Shown here one piece after another: positions 1 through 10,690 of a DNA stretch of 64,000 nucleotides. Positions within the stretch are counted from its first letter, which is position 1; every line of letters starts with the position of its first letter. A program made the position numbers and the translations under genes. The notes beneath the pieces are model-generated. The model worked only from the letters and a program-made list of their open reading frames with translations, searched no databases and was not told the DNA's origin. Source of the stretch: Combretum micranthum (Eukaryota > Streptophyta > Magnoliopsida > Myrtales > Combretaceae); NCBI GenBank assembly GCA_024138025.1, contig JAMXBD010000582.1, positions 434,001 to 498,000 of the forward strand, written 5' to 3'.

Positions 1-730
1 ATGCAACAGACGTATCAGCAATTCAAAGTCAGTGGAAAATATGTCCTTTTCCTTAAAACTTCCAATCCCATCATTCAGCTCTGTAAAAATCTCATTTTTG
101 GATAGACTATCAACCTAGCATCATCATTACAATCTTTCATATCAAAACAATCAACGAGATCTTCCTCGTGATTTTAATAGCTTTCCCAACAACTTTAGAT
201 TTTAAGAAAAATCATCCATTTGTTCCAGATGTTCATAAAATTCCTTTATAATCTTCTCATTAACTATTTCCAAAATACTACACAACTTCTTGCATCCAAC
301 TCTATTCAGCCAGTGATGCAAATAAATCCATTTGATGCGAAGAACTTAAAGTCTATAAAAGAACATTCTCTGACCTTGTTAGGGATCCTCGTTGAAGTTG
401 ATATTGAGGAAGCTTTTCTTTTCTTTGTGGTTGTGGTTTGTGCAGGGGTATCCTCTGATTCAGTATGTTCTGAGTCATCCTCTGACTCAGGCTTTGAGGG
501 TTCAGGGATTCTTGTTCGTCTTTTTGAGGTGATAGGGTTTCTTGAACTTCATCGTCCTTAGCTTCTGAGTCATCATGTCGTTCTTTAGAACGAGATTCTC
601 TGATCTCTCCCTCGTTGGTAGTTGTTTCAAGTTCTTCAGAACTTGAGGATGTATCCTCAATTTGTACTTTTCAAACTTTCTTGGATTTAAAACCTTTGGC
701 CAGAATTCGAGTTGATTTTCGTGGAGCCAT
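1..730 (-). pseudogene. Third ORF downstream of copia pol, decayed, partial
   Basis: A start codon at 730 opens with MAPRKSTR and a basic stretch, then meets TGA after about 19 codons. Past this stop the same frame is rich in Ser/Glu/Asp (EDTSSSSEEL), and the acidic theme continues in another frame with PESEDDSEHTESEDTP and a KKRK patch. Open frames then persist to the window edge (NEKIIKEFYEHLEQMDD; NEIFTELNDG at 60-110). I infer one former protein: basic N-terminus, acidic low-complexity linker, then a more ordered domain. Some Sireviruses carry an extra ORF in this position, sometimes called env-like; I see no signal peptide or membrane segment here. The ordered part vaguely recalls the putative plant transposon protein domain, but I cannot confirm this. 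Function unknown. Confidence 0.5.
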
Positions 731-916
731 GCTTAGGGTTTGGTTTTTGAAATGAAAAAAATAGACAGAAAGAGATTGTTTTGAGAGGGAAAAGAAGAGG
801 CAAATGAAAGGCTTAAAAGAAAGGTTTACGGGAATAAGCAACAATAAATTGCGCCTTAATTCCGACAATATTGAATATTATTTATTTATTAACATTTTTT
901 TAATATATTATTAATT

Positions 917-1567
917 TTAAAAAGGAAAACACATACCTACTTCATTTCTTAAAATTTCAAATCTTGCTTTATCCAAAGGTTTAGTAAAAATATCCGCATA
1001 CTGATTTTCAGTTGATACAAACTCAATATTAATATTTCCATTTTGGACATGATCTCTGATAAAATGATGTCTAATTTCTATATGTTTAGATCTAGAATGA
1101 TGCACAGGATTTTTTGTTAAATTAATTGCACTTGTATTATCACATCTTATTGAAATACTTTTATAGTTTAAACCAAAATCCAATAATTGTTGTTTAATCC
1201 AAAGAATTTGTGCACAACAATTTCCAATTGAGACATACTCAGCTTCTGCTGTGGATAAAGCAACTGAATTCTGTTTTTTAGAAGACCAGGAAATTAGTTT
1301 GTTTCCTAAAAATTGACAAGTTCCAGAAGTACTTTTCCTGTCAATTTTGCATCCTGCATAATCAGCATCTGAGTATCCAATCAAATCAAAATTTTCATTC
1401 TTGGGATACCAAATTCCTAATTTTACAGTACATGCAATATATTTAAAAATTCTTTTCACAGCTTTTAAATGTGTCTCAGTTGGATTACTTTGAAATCTTG
1501 CACAAATGCATACAGAAAATAAAATATCTGGTCTAGATGCAGTCAAATATAAGAGAGAACCAATCAA
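917..1567 (-). pseudogene. copia RNase H and pol C-terminus
   Basis: A 216-residue frame beginning in the RT connection (MIGSLLYLTASRPDI) and carrying RNase H. The catalytic pattern is visible: Asp in GYSDADYAG, Glu in STAEAEY, Asp in RCDNTSA, and the closing motif KHIEIRHHFIRD. The conserved tail YADIFTKPL precedes the stop at 917. RNase H would remove the RNA strand of the RNA-DNA hybrid during reverse transcription. It joins the RT frame (1564-2457) by a 4-base overlap in another frame, so a frameshift near 1565-1575 separates two domains that are normally one protein. Within itself this segment looks well preserved, with all expected catalytic residues. Confidence 0.92.
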
Positions 1568-2457
1568 ACTTCTGTATATTTTTCATTAACTTTCTTACCT
1601 TGAGAATCAGTATCTAACCTGATTGATGAACTCATTGGTGTAGCAACTTCTTTTGTCTTCTCGAATCCAAACTTTTTCAGAATTTGTTTGGTATACTTTT
1701 CTTGATGAATGAAAATTCCATCTTTTGATTGTTTGATTTGTAATCCCAAAAAGAAATTTAATTCACCCATCATAGACATTTCAAATTCTGCCTGCATAAG
1801 CTTTGCAAAATCTTGACAATATTTCTCATTAGTTGAACCAAATATGATGTCATCAACATATATCTGTACAACTAGAATATCTGTATTATAATGCTTGATA
1901 AACAAAGTAGTATCAATTTTACCTCTTTGATATCCACTTGAGATAAGATACTCACTGAGTCTCTCATACCAAGCTCTTGGTGCTTGTTTGAGTCCATACA
2001 AAGCTTTTCTTAGTTTGAAAACATGATCAGGCTTAATATGATCTTCAAATCCAGGTGGTTGTTCAACAAAAACTTCTTCTTTAATATAACCATTTAAAAA
2101 TGCACTTTTTACATCCATTTGAAATAATTTGAAATCTTTGTAACAAGCATAAGCAAGTAATAATCTTATTGCTTCCAATCTAGCTACTGGTGCATAAGTT
2201 TCATCATAGTCTATTCCTTCTTCCTGAGAATATCCTTTAGCTACAAGTCTAGCTTTATTTCTAACTATTTTACCATTTTCATCTAGTTTGTTCTTAAAAA
2301 CCCATTTAGTACCAATGATTGATTTGTCTGTAGGTCTAGGAACTAAATCCCAGACATTATTTCTTTCAAATTGATTCAATTCTTCATGCATAGCAGTTAT
2401 CCAATTATTGTCTTTTAATGCTTCTTCAATATTACTAGGTTCAATTTCAGATAGCAA
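1564..2457 (-). pseudogene. copia reverse transcriptase domain
   Basis: A 297-residue frame covering the RVT_2 family RT of copia elements. Motifs in order: [46 protein letters not shown] split over residues 55-80, [12 protein letters not shown] (first catalytic Asp), [13 protein letters not shown], and the catalytic box [12 protein letters not shown] near residue 200. The YVDD pair is intact. After it come [10 protein letters not shown] and the ATPMSSS stretch typical of the RT-RNase H link. The final residues are out of frame with the RNase H segment that follows. In the element this protein copies genomic RNA to DNA in virus-like particles. Confidence 0.94.
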
Positions 2458-3330
2458 AGCAAAATGATTCTCAAGTCTTGTAATCTTGATCTAGTTCTTG
2501 TTCCAGATTCTATGTCACCAATAATTAATGAAGATGGATGAGATGATTTGTATTTCCACACTTTTGAGCTTTCAGGATTTTCAGAAGTTATTTTCTGCTT
2601 ACCTTTACTTTACTTTCTGCTTTACTTTCTGATATATCAGATTGTTGATCTTTCTCCAAAGTACCTTCTGCTTTACTTTCTGACATATCAGAACTTATTC
2701 TTCCTTTCACTTCAGAAGTAAAACGGTTATCTTTGTTCATAGGTGCAAGCATATCATCATCATCAAATCATCTTTCATATCAATGAATCGCACATTTATA
2801 GATTCTTCAACTACTTTTGTTGTTTTATTATAAACACGATATGCTTTACTATATTGTGAATATCCTAGAAAAATTGCTTCATCAGATCTTTCATCAAATT
2901 TTCCAAGATTATGTGCATTCTTTTTCACAAAACATGTACAACCAAATATATGAAGATATGATACTGATGGTTTTCTACCACGAAACAATTCATATGATGT
3001 TTTTGTAGTTAGAGGTCTAATGTATATTCTATTCATAATATAACATGCAGTTGAAACGGCTTCAGCCCAAAAATGTTCAGCTATTTTGCTTTCATTTAAC
3101 ATAGAACGAGTCATCTCTTGAATAGTTCTATTCTTTCTTTCTACTACACCATTTTGTTGTGGTGTATAAGGTGCTGAAAAATTGTGACTTATTCCATGTT
3201 CTTCACAAAATGAGATAAACATAGCATTATCAAATTCCGTTCCATGATCAGTTCTTAATGAAATAATAGATAGTCCTTTTTCATTTTGAATTTGTTTAGC
3301 AAACTTATGAAATATTTCAAAAGTGTAGTG
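2458..3330 (-). pseudogene. copia integrase C-terminal half and hinge before RT
   Basis: The frame at 2737-3222 holds the second half of the integrase: PYTPQQNGVVERKNRT contains the catalytic Glu, followed by AEHFWAEAV, GRKPSVSYLHIFGC and AIFLGYSQYSKAYRVYN, all standard in copia integrases. About 100 bases (3223-3330) in other frames link it to the first half. From 2458 to 2736 is the Ser/Glu/Lys-rich hinge between integrase and RT, now interrupted by stops; the motif SDMSESKAE (near 2680-2650) recurs as SDISESKAE (near 2635-2610). The hinge is usually variable in length. Frameshifts on both sides make this a dead segment. Confidence 0.88.
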
Positions 3331-4011
3331 TCAATTTGTTTTTAAAAAGAACACCCATGTATATCTAGAAAAATCGTCTACTATGACTAGTCCATATTTG
3401 CTACCTCCTAGACTCCTAGTTCTAGTAGGTCCAAACAAATCTAGATGCAAAAGCTCAAGAGGTCTTTTTGTTGAAATCACATTTATACATTTATGAGAAA
3501 CTGAGACCATCTTGTTCTTTAAACATGTTGAACACTTTACATCATGCTTTATGTTTATTTTAGGTAAACCAACAACAATATTTCTTTTTGAAAGTTTTTC
3601 TAAGTGATTGAAATTTACATGACCAAGTTTTCTATGCCAAACATGTATACTATCATTCATAGATAAGAAGCAAATTATACTCATATCAGATGGAGTAATT
3701 AGATACACATTCCTTTTTCTAAATCCTTCAAACAATTTAATTCCATTAGAATCGTATGCAAAACACTTGTCCTTTTCAAAATTTATTTGATAACCTTTAT
3801 CACATAATTGACTTATACTTAAGAGATTATGTTTTAAACCTTTAACCAAAGAAACATTCTCAATCATGTAAGGAGAATAACCAATTGTTCCTTGACCAAT
3901 TATCTTACCACGACTGTCATCACCAAATCTCACATACCCTTTTTCTTTCCATATTAGACTAGTAAACAAGGAAGCATCTCCAGTCATGTGGCCTGAACAT
4001 CCACTGTCCAA
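3331..4011 (-). pseudogene. copia protease active site and integrase N-terminal half
   Basis: The frame opens at the protease active site (DSGCSGHMTGD), so Met here is internal to the polyprotein and not a true start. Protease flaps follow (GQGTIGYSP, LKHNLLSISQLCDKGY). At about residues 125-165 is the integrase zinc-binding module: His in WHRKLGHVN, second His in FNHLEKL, and paired Cys in KCSTCLKNK. The integrase core starts with LHLDLFGPTRTRS (first catalytic Asp) and DDFSRYTWVFFLK (an Asp near the end). The frame stops at 3331 where a shift occurs. The protease would mature the polyprotein and the integrase would insert the DNA copy. Confidence 0.93.
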
Positions 4012-4632
4012 GTACCATGTTCCTTTTATTTTTGCTCCTTGTTCCTACAAAATATAAACAAGGTGATCAAACCCTTTTAGGAACCCAAACAAACTTGGGT
4101 TCTTTAAAAATCAAGCTCGTTTTATCTTGTTTCTTAACTTGATATGTACTGAGCTTGTTTCTTTTGTAGAAACAAAATTTTTCAATATGACCTATTTTGT
4201 TACAAAAAGAGCATGAATATGTATGTGTATAATACCTTTGATTTGATTTTTGATAGTGATTTCGTTTTGGATAAATGTTAGATTCATACCTGTTCCCTCT
4301 GCTATACCTTCTGAGTCTGCCTCTGCCGTCGCTGTTCTTGTGTTTTTAAGATGATGAACAGTACTTTCGATATTTCCAGATCTTTGGGCTTTAACAAATG
4401 TTGTCCTTTTTACATTATTTGAAGAACTACCAGATTCATATCCAATCCCAGATTTTATACATGAAGGTCTTTGACTATTAATTAACATATTCAACTTCTT
4501 ATCACTCTCATTAAATTTGTTGAACGTGTTCTTGATAGATCGTGACAGATCCTCTACTCGACCATTTAGTTCTCTTATTTCGTTTTTTAATACTTCATTT
4601 TCCTTCCTTAAAACATCGGTTTTATTAAACAA
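4012..4632 (-). pseudogene. copia gag C-terminal part: coiled coil and second zinc knuckle
   Basis: The frame 4192-4632 starts with a heptad-like, charged stretch (LRKENEVLKNEIRELNGRVE) that should form a coiled coil, then a Ser/Asn-rich linker. At 4172-4213, in a shifted frame, lies a second CCHC knuckle: Cys-x2-Cys-x4-His-x4-Cys, read as CSFCNKIGHIEKFC. Further on comes a KFVWVPK motif, typical just before the protease of this lineage, and then the protease at 4011. The shift near 4215 removes the knuckle from the frame of the coiled coil. RNA binding and multimerisation are the expected roles. Confidence 0.8.
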
Positions 4633-5516
4633 TTTCTCATTATCATTTTCAACATATCATTTTCATCAATGATTAACTTGTTTGTTTGGCGCATAACATC
4701 CTTCTCATTCTTTAATGCTTTATTCTCAATATCTAGTTTAGATATCTTCGAATCTGCCTTTTTAAGTGCTCTAAGAAGTTTCTTCATTTCAGAATACATG
4801 TCAGATTCACTCAATTCTTCATCAGAATCAATACGTACCTCGGAAGCTGCCATGAGACAAAGATTGGCTTCTTTTTCTTCTTCACTTTCACCTTCTGAGG
4901 CATCGAGGTCACTCCATGTAGCCATCATTGCACGACTTTTCTTTTTGAATTTCTTCATCTTCTTCTTAAGAATTGGACATTCGTACTTGATGTGGCCTGG
5001 TTGTTTGCATTCATAGCAAACAATTTCTTTCTTTTCCTTCTTTTCTTCCTTTTCTTTGAAATTCTTTCCTGAAACATATTTGTTATCTTTATTGAAATTT
5101 TTGAATTTCTTACCTTTGAAGAACTTGTTCAATCTTCTAGCTAACATGCCGACATTTTCCTCAAAGTCATCATCATCAAAATCAGATTCATCATTGACTA
5201 CTTTCTTTGCTTTGAATGCTATTGCTTTTGGACTTTCTTCAACTTCCTCTGTCGTGTGAAGATGTGACTCATAGGCTAGCAATTTCTCCCTCAATTGACT
5301 TAGGCTCAGCTTGTTCAAGTCTTGAGCTTCCTCAATCGCGGTCTTTTTTGCATCCCATGACTTTGGTAAAATCCTGAGTATTTTCCTGACAAGATCAGGA
5401 TCATTCATCTTCTTTCCAAGAGAGGTTAGTTCATTAGTAATAGCAGTAAAGCGATTAAAAACTTCTTTTATTTTCTCATTAGGCTTGATCTTGAACAATT
5501 CATATTGTTGTATCAA
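4608..5516 (-). pseudogene. copia gag, middle part with zinc knuckle
   Basis: A 302-residue frame. Residues 1-100 are the gag_pre/UBN2-like region (QQYELFKIKPNEKIKEVFNR, ILRILPKSWDAK, LSLSQLREKLLAYE). An acidic DFDDDDFEENVG stretch and a Lys-rich run lead to the CCHC knuckle CYECKQPGHIKYEC around residues 165-178. After it come the lineage-typical AMMATWSDLD, an acidic SEGESEEEKE and EANLCLMA. The C-terminal third is a probable coiled coil (MKKLLRALKKADSKISKLD). It overlaps the N-terminal gag frame (5513-5863) by 4 bases in another frame, so one small indel near 5515 splits the gene. The product would be the nucleocapsid that packages element RNA. Confidence 0.9.
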
Positions 5517-5863
5517 GAATTGATTTTTGTTTCCTTGATCGTGTTAGTTCCTTCATAAGTATTAGATAAAGTGTCCCAAATATCCTTAGCTGTTTCACAA
5601 GAAGAAATCAGATAAAATTCAGAAGGAGCTATTGTAGTAAGTAAGAGATTCTTAGCCGTGTTGTTCCTTTCTATGATCCTTAATTCAGCAGTAGTATATG
5701 TATCATCATCAGTCATAGTCACTGGAATATCTCCAAATGCAATCACCTGCCAAGAAGCATAGTCATTAGCTTTCACATAGGTAGACATGCGCATTTTCCA
5801 ATATAGGTAATTTGATCCATCAAAATATGGAGCTCGGTTAATAGCAATGTTATTTTCAGCCAT
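5513..5863 (-). pseudogene. copia gag N-terminus
   Basis: A 116-residue frame that begins at what is probably the authentic gag start: Met at 5863 lies 36 bases inside the PBS, where the lineage starts gag. Motifs: RAPYFDGSNYLYWKMRM (DUF4219-like N-terminal motif), YASWQVIAFGD, TAKDIWDTLSNTYEG (UBN2-type gag). The frame is lost after TIKETKINS, where the next frame takes over with LIQQYELFK. Gag forms the particle shell. No alternative function is likely. Confidence 0.92.
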
Positions 5864-5898
5864 TTGAAAAGATCACTCAAATAAAATAAATGAGAACC

Positions 5899-5910
5899 GC
5901 TCTGATACCA
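5899..5910 (-). other. Primer binding site of the copia element (tRNA-iMet)
   Basis: On the minus strand TGGTATCAGAGC is complementary to the 3' end of plant initiator tRNA-Met. It lies two bases inside the 5' LTR end (ACA, AT, TGG), the normal distance for minus-strand DNA priming. Confidence 0.93.
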
Positions 5911-5912
5911 AT

Positions 5913-7503
5913 TGTTGGTCCCGAAAAGATAACCAAGAGGGGGGTGAATTGGTTATAAAAACTTGTTTTTAAAAATAATTTCAAACAAAATCCACACCAC
6001 TTGATTATACTATAAAATGGCTTTAGATTTTTCTCGTAAATGTGAAAATCACAAATGAACACTTAAAAACAACACAATAGATCAAAACACAATGCTCAAG
6101 CACTTGAAAAATAAGTTTGAGTTCTAAATGTTTTCTTCTTGGAACTTTCTGAAATACCCTCTGATTAACCCTCTGACTCAAGAACAATAATTACACTACT
6201 CTCTGCTTCACTTTCTGACTCAAGAACACATGCAGCAAGTGAAATTAAATTTGCACGAAAATAAAAAGAGATGAGAGAAGAGATAGCAAATTCGATATAT
6301 AGAGGTTCCGCCTTGAGCGTCAATCCTCTCTTCCAGCTCCAAGCCAGGGTCACCGGTAATCCACACCGTTTTGTTCCACTAATCCAATCAATGAAAATCG
6401 TTACAAGAAGTTCACAATTCACTCAGCTTGATTCTCTTAAACAATCAAACTACTGAGCCTACTTGCAACTCACAATCACTCAAACAAAAGTAATTCAAAA
6501 TCTGAGGAAAACAATAACAATCCTCTACAGTGTTGCAACGAAGAAGATGAACAGTAACGAATACACAATTTCGCTCTTTTTCTTTTTCGAAATGTTATCC
6601 TCTATGTGTTGTTTTTCTGACTTGAAGCTCCTGGATTTTATTTGTTTCCTTCAACGTTCGAATTTGAATTTTCCAGATAAGCCTCAATTTCAAATTTCCG
6701 AGAAAGACGATATGATAAGCTCTGTTTCCATATTTTTCGTTTGGCATAATCCCTTCAAGTTTATCTTCATAATCTGCCTTGCTTTTGAAATTAGAACTTC
6801 TGATAAACTTCCATAAGATTGGGATAACCTCAAATCACTATAATCCTGCATAAAATTCTCAAACAAAAGAAATTCGAATCACTTTTCCGTTGAACTCGTC
6901 TGCCACTGTTCATGCTTCATCTTCTTTTATTACCGCTCATCAGATTTATTGATTCTAATCTGATTTCAGACAAGCTCTATAATTTCTCGCTTGTGTCTTA
7001 TCCTTTATTTATGTAATATATATTTCCTTCATTTACTCTTATGCAATTCATCCAAAATATTCAGAATAAGAAATAAACTTGAATTGTCAATTATATTTAA
7101 ATCCATAAAATGAAAACCCTGTGGATATTGAACCAACTTATGTGGAACAGATTGAATATATTTCCCAAATACATCCAATCTTTGGAGCTAGGTCTTCAAT
7201 GGATCGATTAAAACTTGTTTTTCTTCATAAAAATATATCACACTTTCTGACTTTTGCTTCTGATATACCTTCTGCAGATTATATTGTACCTTCTGACTTT
7301 GCTTCTGATATACCTTCTGCCTTGGTTTAAGAACTTGTTTATAAGCAATGTACCTTCTGCCTAACTTTCTGAGTATTCTTCTGAGTTGTGTAAAGAATTA
7401 ATTTCTAAACTTCTTGACAAATTTTCTGACAAACACAACTCAAAATAATTGTTATTTCATTCTTTTTGTTATCATCAAAATCTATAATTGAGAAAAACCA
7501 ACA
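5913..7503 (-). repeat. 5' LTR of the copia element (1591 bp)
   Basis: Ends are TGTTGGT and ACCAACA on both strands, an inverted terminal repeat of at least 7 bp. On the sense strand the LTR starts at 7503 and ends at 5913 next to the PBS. A second copy of the same LTR stands alone at 46206-47774. Shared landmarks include the block at about 6300-6370, mirrored at 47355-47430, and the block near 7095, mirrored near 46595. The sense-5' part has four copies of CAGAAGG (plus-strand CCTTCTG at 7268, 7289, 7313 and 7353). Short open frames here are not genes. Confidence 0.93.
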
Positions 7504-9090
7504 CATATAGAGTGAGCTTATCTATATACTCAAAGGATTTATCAATTATATATATATATATATGTATTTACTAAAGGATTTTTAAATAAAGTTGAGTTAG
7601 AAAATGGTTTTGCAAAATCTACAAATTTTCATTTTAAATTTGTACCCAACGTTTTCAGAACCCAAATGACCTTATATGATAAAGATAACCTTAGAAATGG
7701 ATAGATCTTTTCGAATAGGTAGAAAACGGTATATTATATGCAAAATTCCGAGTTAAACTGAGCAAGTTATGGCCATTTTAAATTGGAATTTCATTCCATA
7801 CGAATTTGACGAACATAGTGAAATAGAATTAGAAAGTTTAAATAGAATTTCTACGAAATACTCATCTTGGGTATTTCTTTTGTCTAGATGACGAAGGATA
7901 CAAGATTACCCTTCCTGAGGATTACTACGACTAAGAAGATCGCGAAATGGATGAGTGAGTTATTCCTCTTAATTTCGTTACCTTGCTTGTGTTTGTAAAG
8001 TGGTGGCATTAGCATACTAAGAAAAGATAAAAATGGATATGTTTGGGAATTCGAGGATATTTATATATGTGATTCTTTGTTTATGCGTGAAATAAGAATT
8101 AAGAATATCGCAACTTCAAACTACCTGTTGAAGTGTTTTTGTTTACTTACTTGTATGACTGTTTATTATTTGCTAAAATTAATTGCTCGCCCCCTAATAA
8201 ACCTTAATAAGGTTTGGCCTAAGAAGAATAAAACGTTCACGCATAGCATTCATCGAGTCACATCTCTTTCGAAAGGCTACTACTCCTACGCGTAGAGTTG
8301 GATTTAGCTATTATCGTGCTGTGACACGGGCCATGTTCCTTCCTAGAGAATGCAAATCGCCCGGGGAATGCGACTCTAGGTTCGGAGCTGAGCCAACCGA
8401 ACACTTTGGGTAGGACCTAGGGACTAGCAGTAGAAGATCAAGGATCTTCATCACCGATTCCTTAAGCTTCGATACAGAGGGGTAAATCCATTCTATATAT
8501 GGTTTCCGAAAAACTATATATATTTGCGTAATCACATGACTGTTGCATTGTACGCATAGCATATGTGTGAAAATGTAAATAAACTTGTTTGAAAACATGG
8601 TCTAAATGAAAAGGAATATCTCACTAAGCTAGTTGTAGCTTATACCCCTACAGATTTTGTTAAAACAGGTATACTCGTGGCTTAAATTGAGGATCATGAC
8701 GTTAAAGAAGTCATGGAAGGATGTTAAGCTTCTATGAAGGAAATGGAAACATAAGATGAAGTAATTTTGTAAGGTTCCTTATATGTAATGTATGCTATGA
8801 TAGTGTTTTAGAAATTCTAAGAAGTGTACTTATTTTGATTTGAAGACAATAGAGGAATACACCCTTACGAATTGTAATTTAATATGTTTATGTTTTATGA
8901 TGAGCATTCTCTTTGCCTTGTTACTTAATTATTATCAATATAAATTACACTACTCTGATGCATTCCCTTGGTTGTGATGTATGCCTTGTACATGATATGA
9001 AAGCCTTTGCGTGACTGAGGTAGTCATTCCTTAGCTTTAGTATTATGTACAGTGGACTGTCATGTTTAGGGTACTCTTCGAGGCATGACA
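7504..9090 (+). repeat. F1: right part of a plus-sense chromovirus-type LTR
   Basis: Homologous to F2, F4 and F5 and, reversed, to the R LTRs. It contains the shared core (7681-7791), the block near 7880-7960 before a GAGTGAGT, the block near 8230-8300, and the terminal block ending GGCATGACA at 9090. The left part of this LTR lies beyond the copia insertion, outside the window. Right flank ACATA (9091-9095) would be the target duplication. It interrupts the Athila protease region, which resumes at 9091. I cannot tell whether it is a solo LTR, although its abrupt end in coding sequence suggests so. Confidence 0.85.
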
Positions 9091-9515
9091 ACATATGCTG
9101 GTAAAGGTGAAGGATTTTATTTTCCCTATTGACTTTGTTATCTTAGACATGGATGAGAGTATAGACCTTCCTCTTATTTTAGGGAGACCATTATTGGCAA
9201 CTACAAGAGCTGTCATAGATGTGAAAAATAAGAAGCTAGCACTATGAGTGGGGGATGATGAGATGGTCATAAGACTATCAAAAAACGCCAAACAAGGGAT
9301 GAATAATGATGATGGTTATTTTGCTTTAGAATCACTAGATTATGAGATTCTCAAGGTGATGCGGAATATGACTTCTAAGGACACTCTAGAGCTGTATTTA
9401 AGTAAAGAGAGTGTAGAGAACTTAGATTCATTTCATGAGGATAAATTGGTGGCACATCCTGAAGTAAATGAAGAAGTTGTGAAGAATCCATTGACATAGG
9501 AGATGAACAGAGATG
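9091..9515 (+). pseudogene. Athila-type gypsy pol: protease C-terminal part
   Basis: Translation shows GEGFYFP, then ILDMDES and LILGRPLLATTRAVIDV, which match the aspartic protease region of Athila elements (usual form LGRPFLATGRALIDV). A stop falls at 9245, after KNKKLAL. A second frame (9248-9499) continues with the spacer between protease and RT and ends in a stop. At least two stops and one shift make it nonfunctional. F1 cuts it on the left, so the catalytic Asp-Thr/Ser-Gly is not in view. Confidence 0.8.
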
Positions 9516-10690
9516 ACATTTAGAGACTGAGGCCTTCTATCGAAGAGCCACCTAATCTGGAATTGAAGGAGTTGCTAGATTACTTAAAATATACGTTCCT
9601 TAGAGAAAATTCTAGACTACCTATCATAATCTCCTTCAAACTCAATGAGAAGCAGAAGGAGAAATTATTGAAGGTTTTGGGAGAACACAAACGAACAATA
9701 GCTTGGAAGATTGCTAACATTATAGGCATTAGTCCAACATACTGCACTTACAAAAATTCTTACAGAAAATAATTTCGAGCTGGTGGTGTAACCATAATGA
9801 CGGCATAATCCAAACATGAAGGAGGTAATGAAGAAGGAGGTGGTTAAATTACTAGATATTGGAATCATAGACCCCATTTCAAATAGTGTTTGGGTGACTC
9901 CAACTTAGTAGTTCCAAAGAAAGGAGGGATGATAGTTGTACCCAATGAGAATGAGTTCATTCCTATGCGCACTATCACAGGGTAGCACATGCGTATTGAC
10001 TATAGGAAGCTTAATGATGCCACTAGGAAAGGTCACTTTCCATTGCCTTTCATAGACCAAATGCTAGAGAGATCAGTAGGTCACTCTTTCTATGCTTTTT
10101 GGATGGCATGTCAGGGTATTTTCAAAATCCCAATAGCACTAGAAGATTAGGAAAAAACCCCATTTATATGCCCTATGGAACGTTTGCTTACAGGAAGATG
10201 CCCTTTAGTCTACACAATGCTCTAGCTACTTCCAACGATGCATGATGGCCCACCTTTGGGGACTTGTAGAGAATGTAATGGAAGTATTCATGGATGACTT
10301 CTCGGTCTTTAGCATTCTTTTGATGGATGCATCCTTAACCTAAAAGAATTCTACAAAGGTGTGAAAAAACAAACCTTGTTTTGAACTGGGAAAAGTGGTG
10401 AATTAAGGTATTGTTTTACAACACAAAATCTCAAGCCAAGGAATTGAAGTGGACTCAACTAAAGTAGAAATTATTGAGAAATTGCCCCTACCAACTACAG
10501 TTAAGGAAATTAAAAGCCTTTTAGGACATGCTGGTTTTTATCGAAGTTCATTAAAGGCTTTTCAAAGATTGCACGACCCCTAACAAAGCTCCTGGAAAAA
10601 AGATGCCCCATTTGGCTTCAATGATGATTGTTTGAAGGCTTTTAGCTTGTTGAAGGAGAAGTTGGTCAATGCACCTTCAATTGTGGTACC
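9516..10690 (+). pseudogene. Athila-type gypsy reverse transcriptase, broken
   Basis: The sequence opens with SIEEPPNLELKEL and LKYTFLRENSRLPIIIS, the Athila pre-RT motif, then KLLKVLGEHKRTIAWKIANI. RT motifs are scattered over frames: VPKKGGM near 9912, IDYRKLNDATRKGHFPLPF near 10000, and the catalytic box FMDDFSVF at 10287-10310. The Asp pair is kept, but many stops and indels lie between (for example near 9770, 10150 and 10390). Further on, a degenerate connection region (KGFSKIARPLTKLLE near 10550-10600) can be read. This is an old copy. Confidence 0.85.

Larger units (their letters stand above)
1..7503 (-). mobile_element. Sirevirus-type Ty1/copia retrotransposon, 3' end cut by window edge
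   Basis: Minus-strand element read from high to low coordinates: 5' LTR (5913-7503), PBS (5899-5910), gag, protease, integrase, RT, RNase H, then a third ORF that runs off the left edge. Domain order PR-INT-RT-RH is that of Ty1/copia. The long gag with a zinc knuckle followed by an AMMATW motif and an acidic stretch, the tRNA-iMet PBS, the 1.6 kb LTR and extra coding sequence after pol point to the Sirevirus (SIRE/Maximus) lineage. The flank at 7504-7508 is CATAT, the expected target duplication; the partner lies outside the window. The element sits inside the chromovirus-type LTR F1. At least five frameshifts break gag-pol, so this copy cannot be autonomous. Confidence 0.93.

Noticed and set aside
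671..868. MAPRKSTR start resembling a histone H3 tail
   Set aside because: Only a few basic residues match; there is no histone fold, and the context is the third ORF of a copia element.
4669..5259. Plus-strand frames of 115 and 67 residues
   Set aside because: Exact antisense of the copia gag gene.
5899..5910. tRNA-like sequence
   Set aside because: The match to tRNA-Met is only the 12-nt primer binding site; no cloverleaf. The same holds for 25386-25397.
6463..6816. 117-residue plus frame
   Set aside because: Antisense frame inside the copia 5' LTR; not open in the solo LTR.
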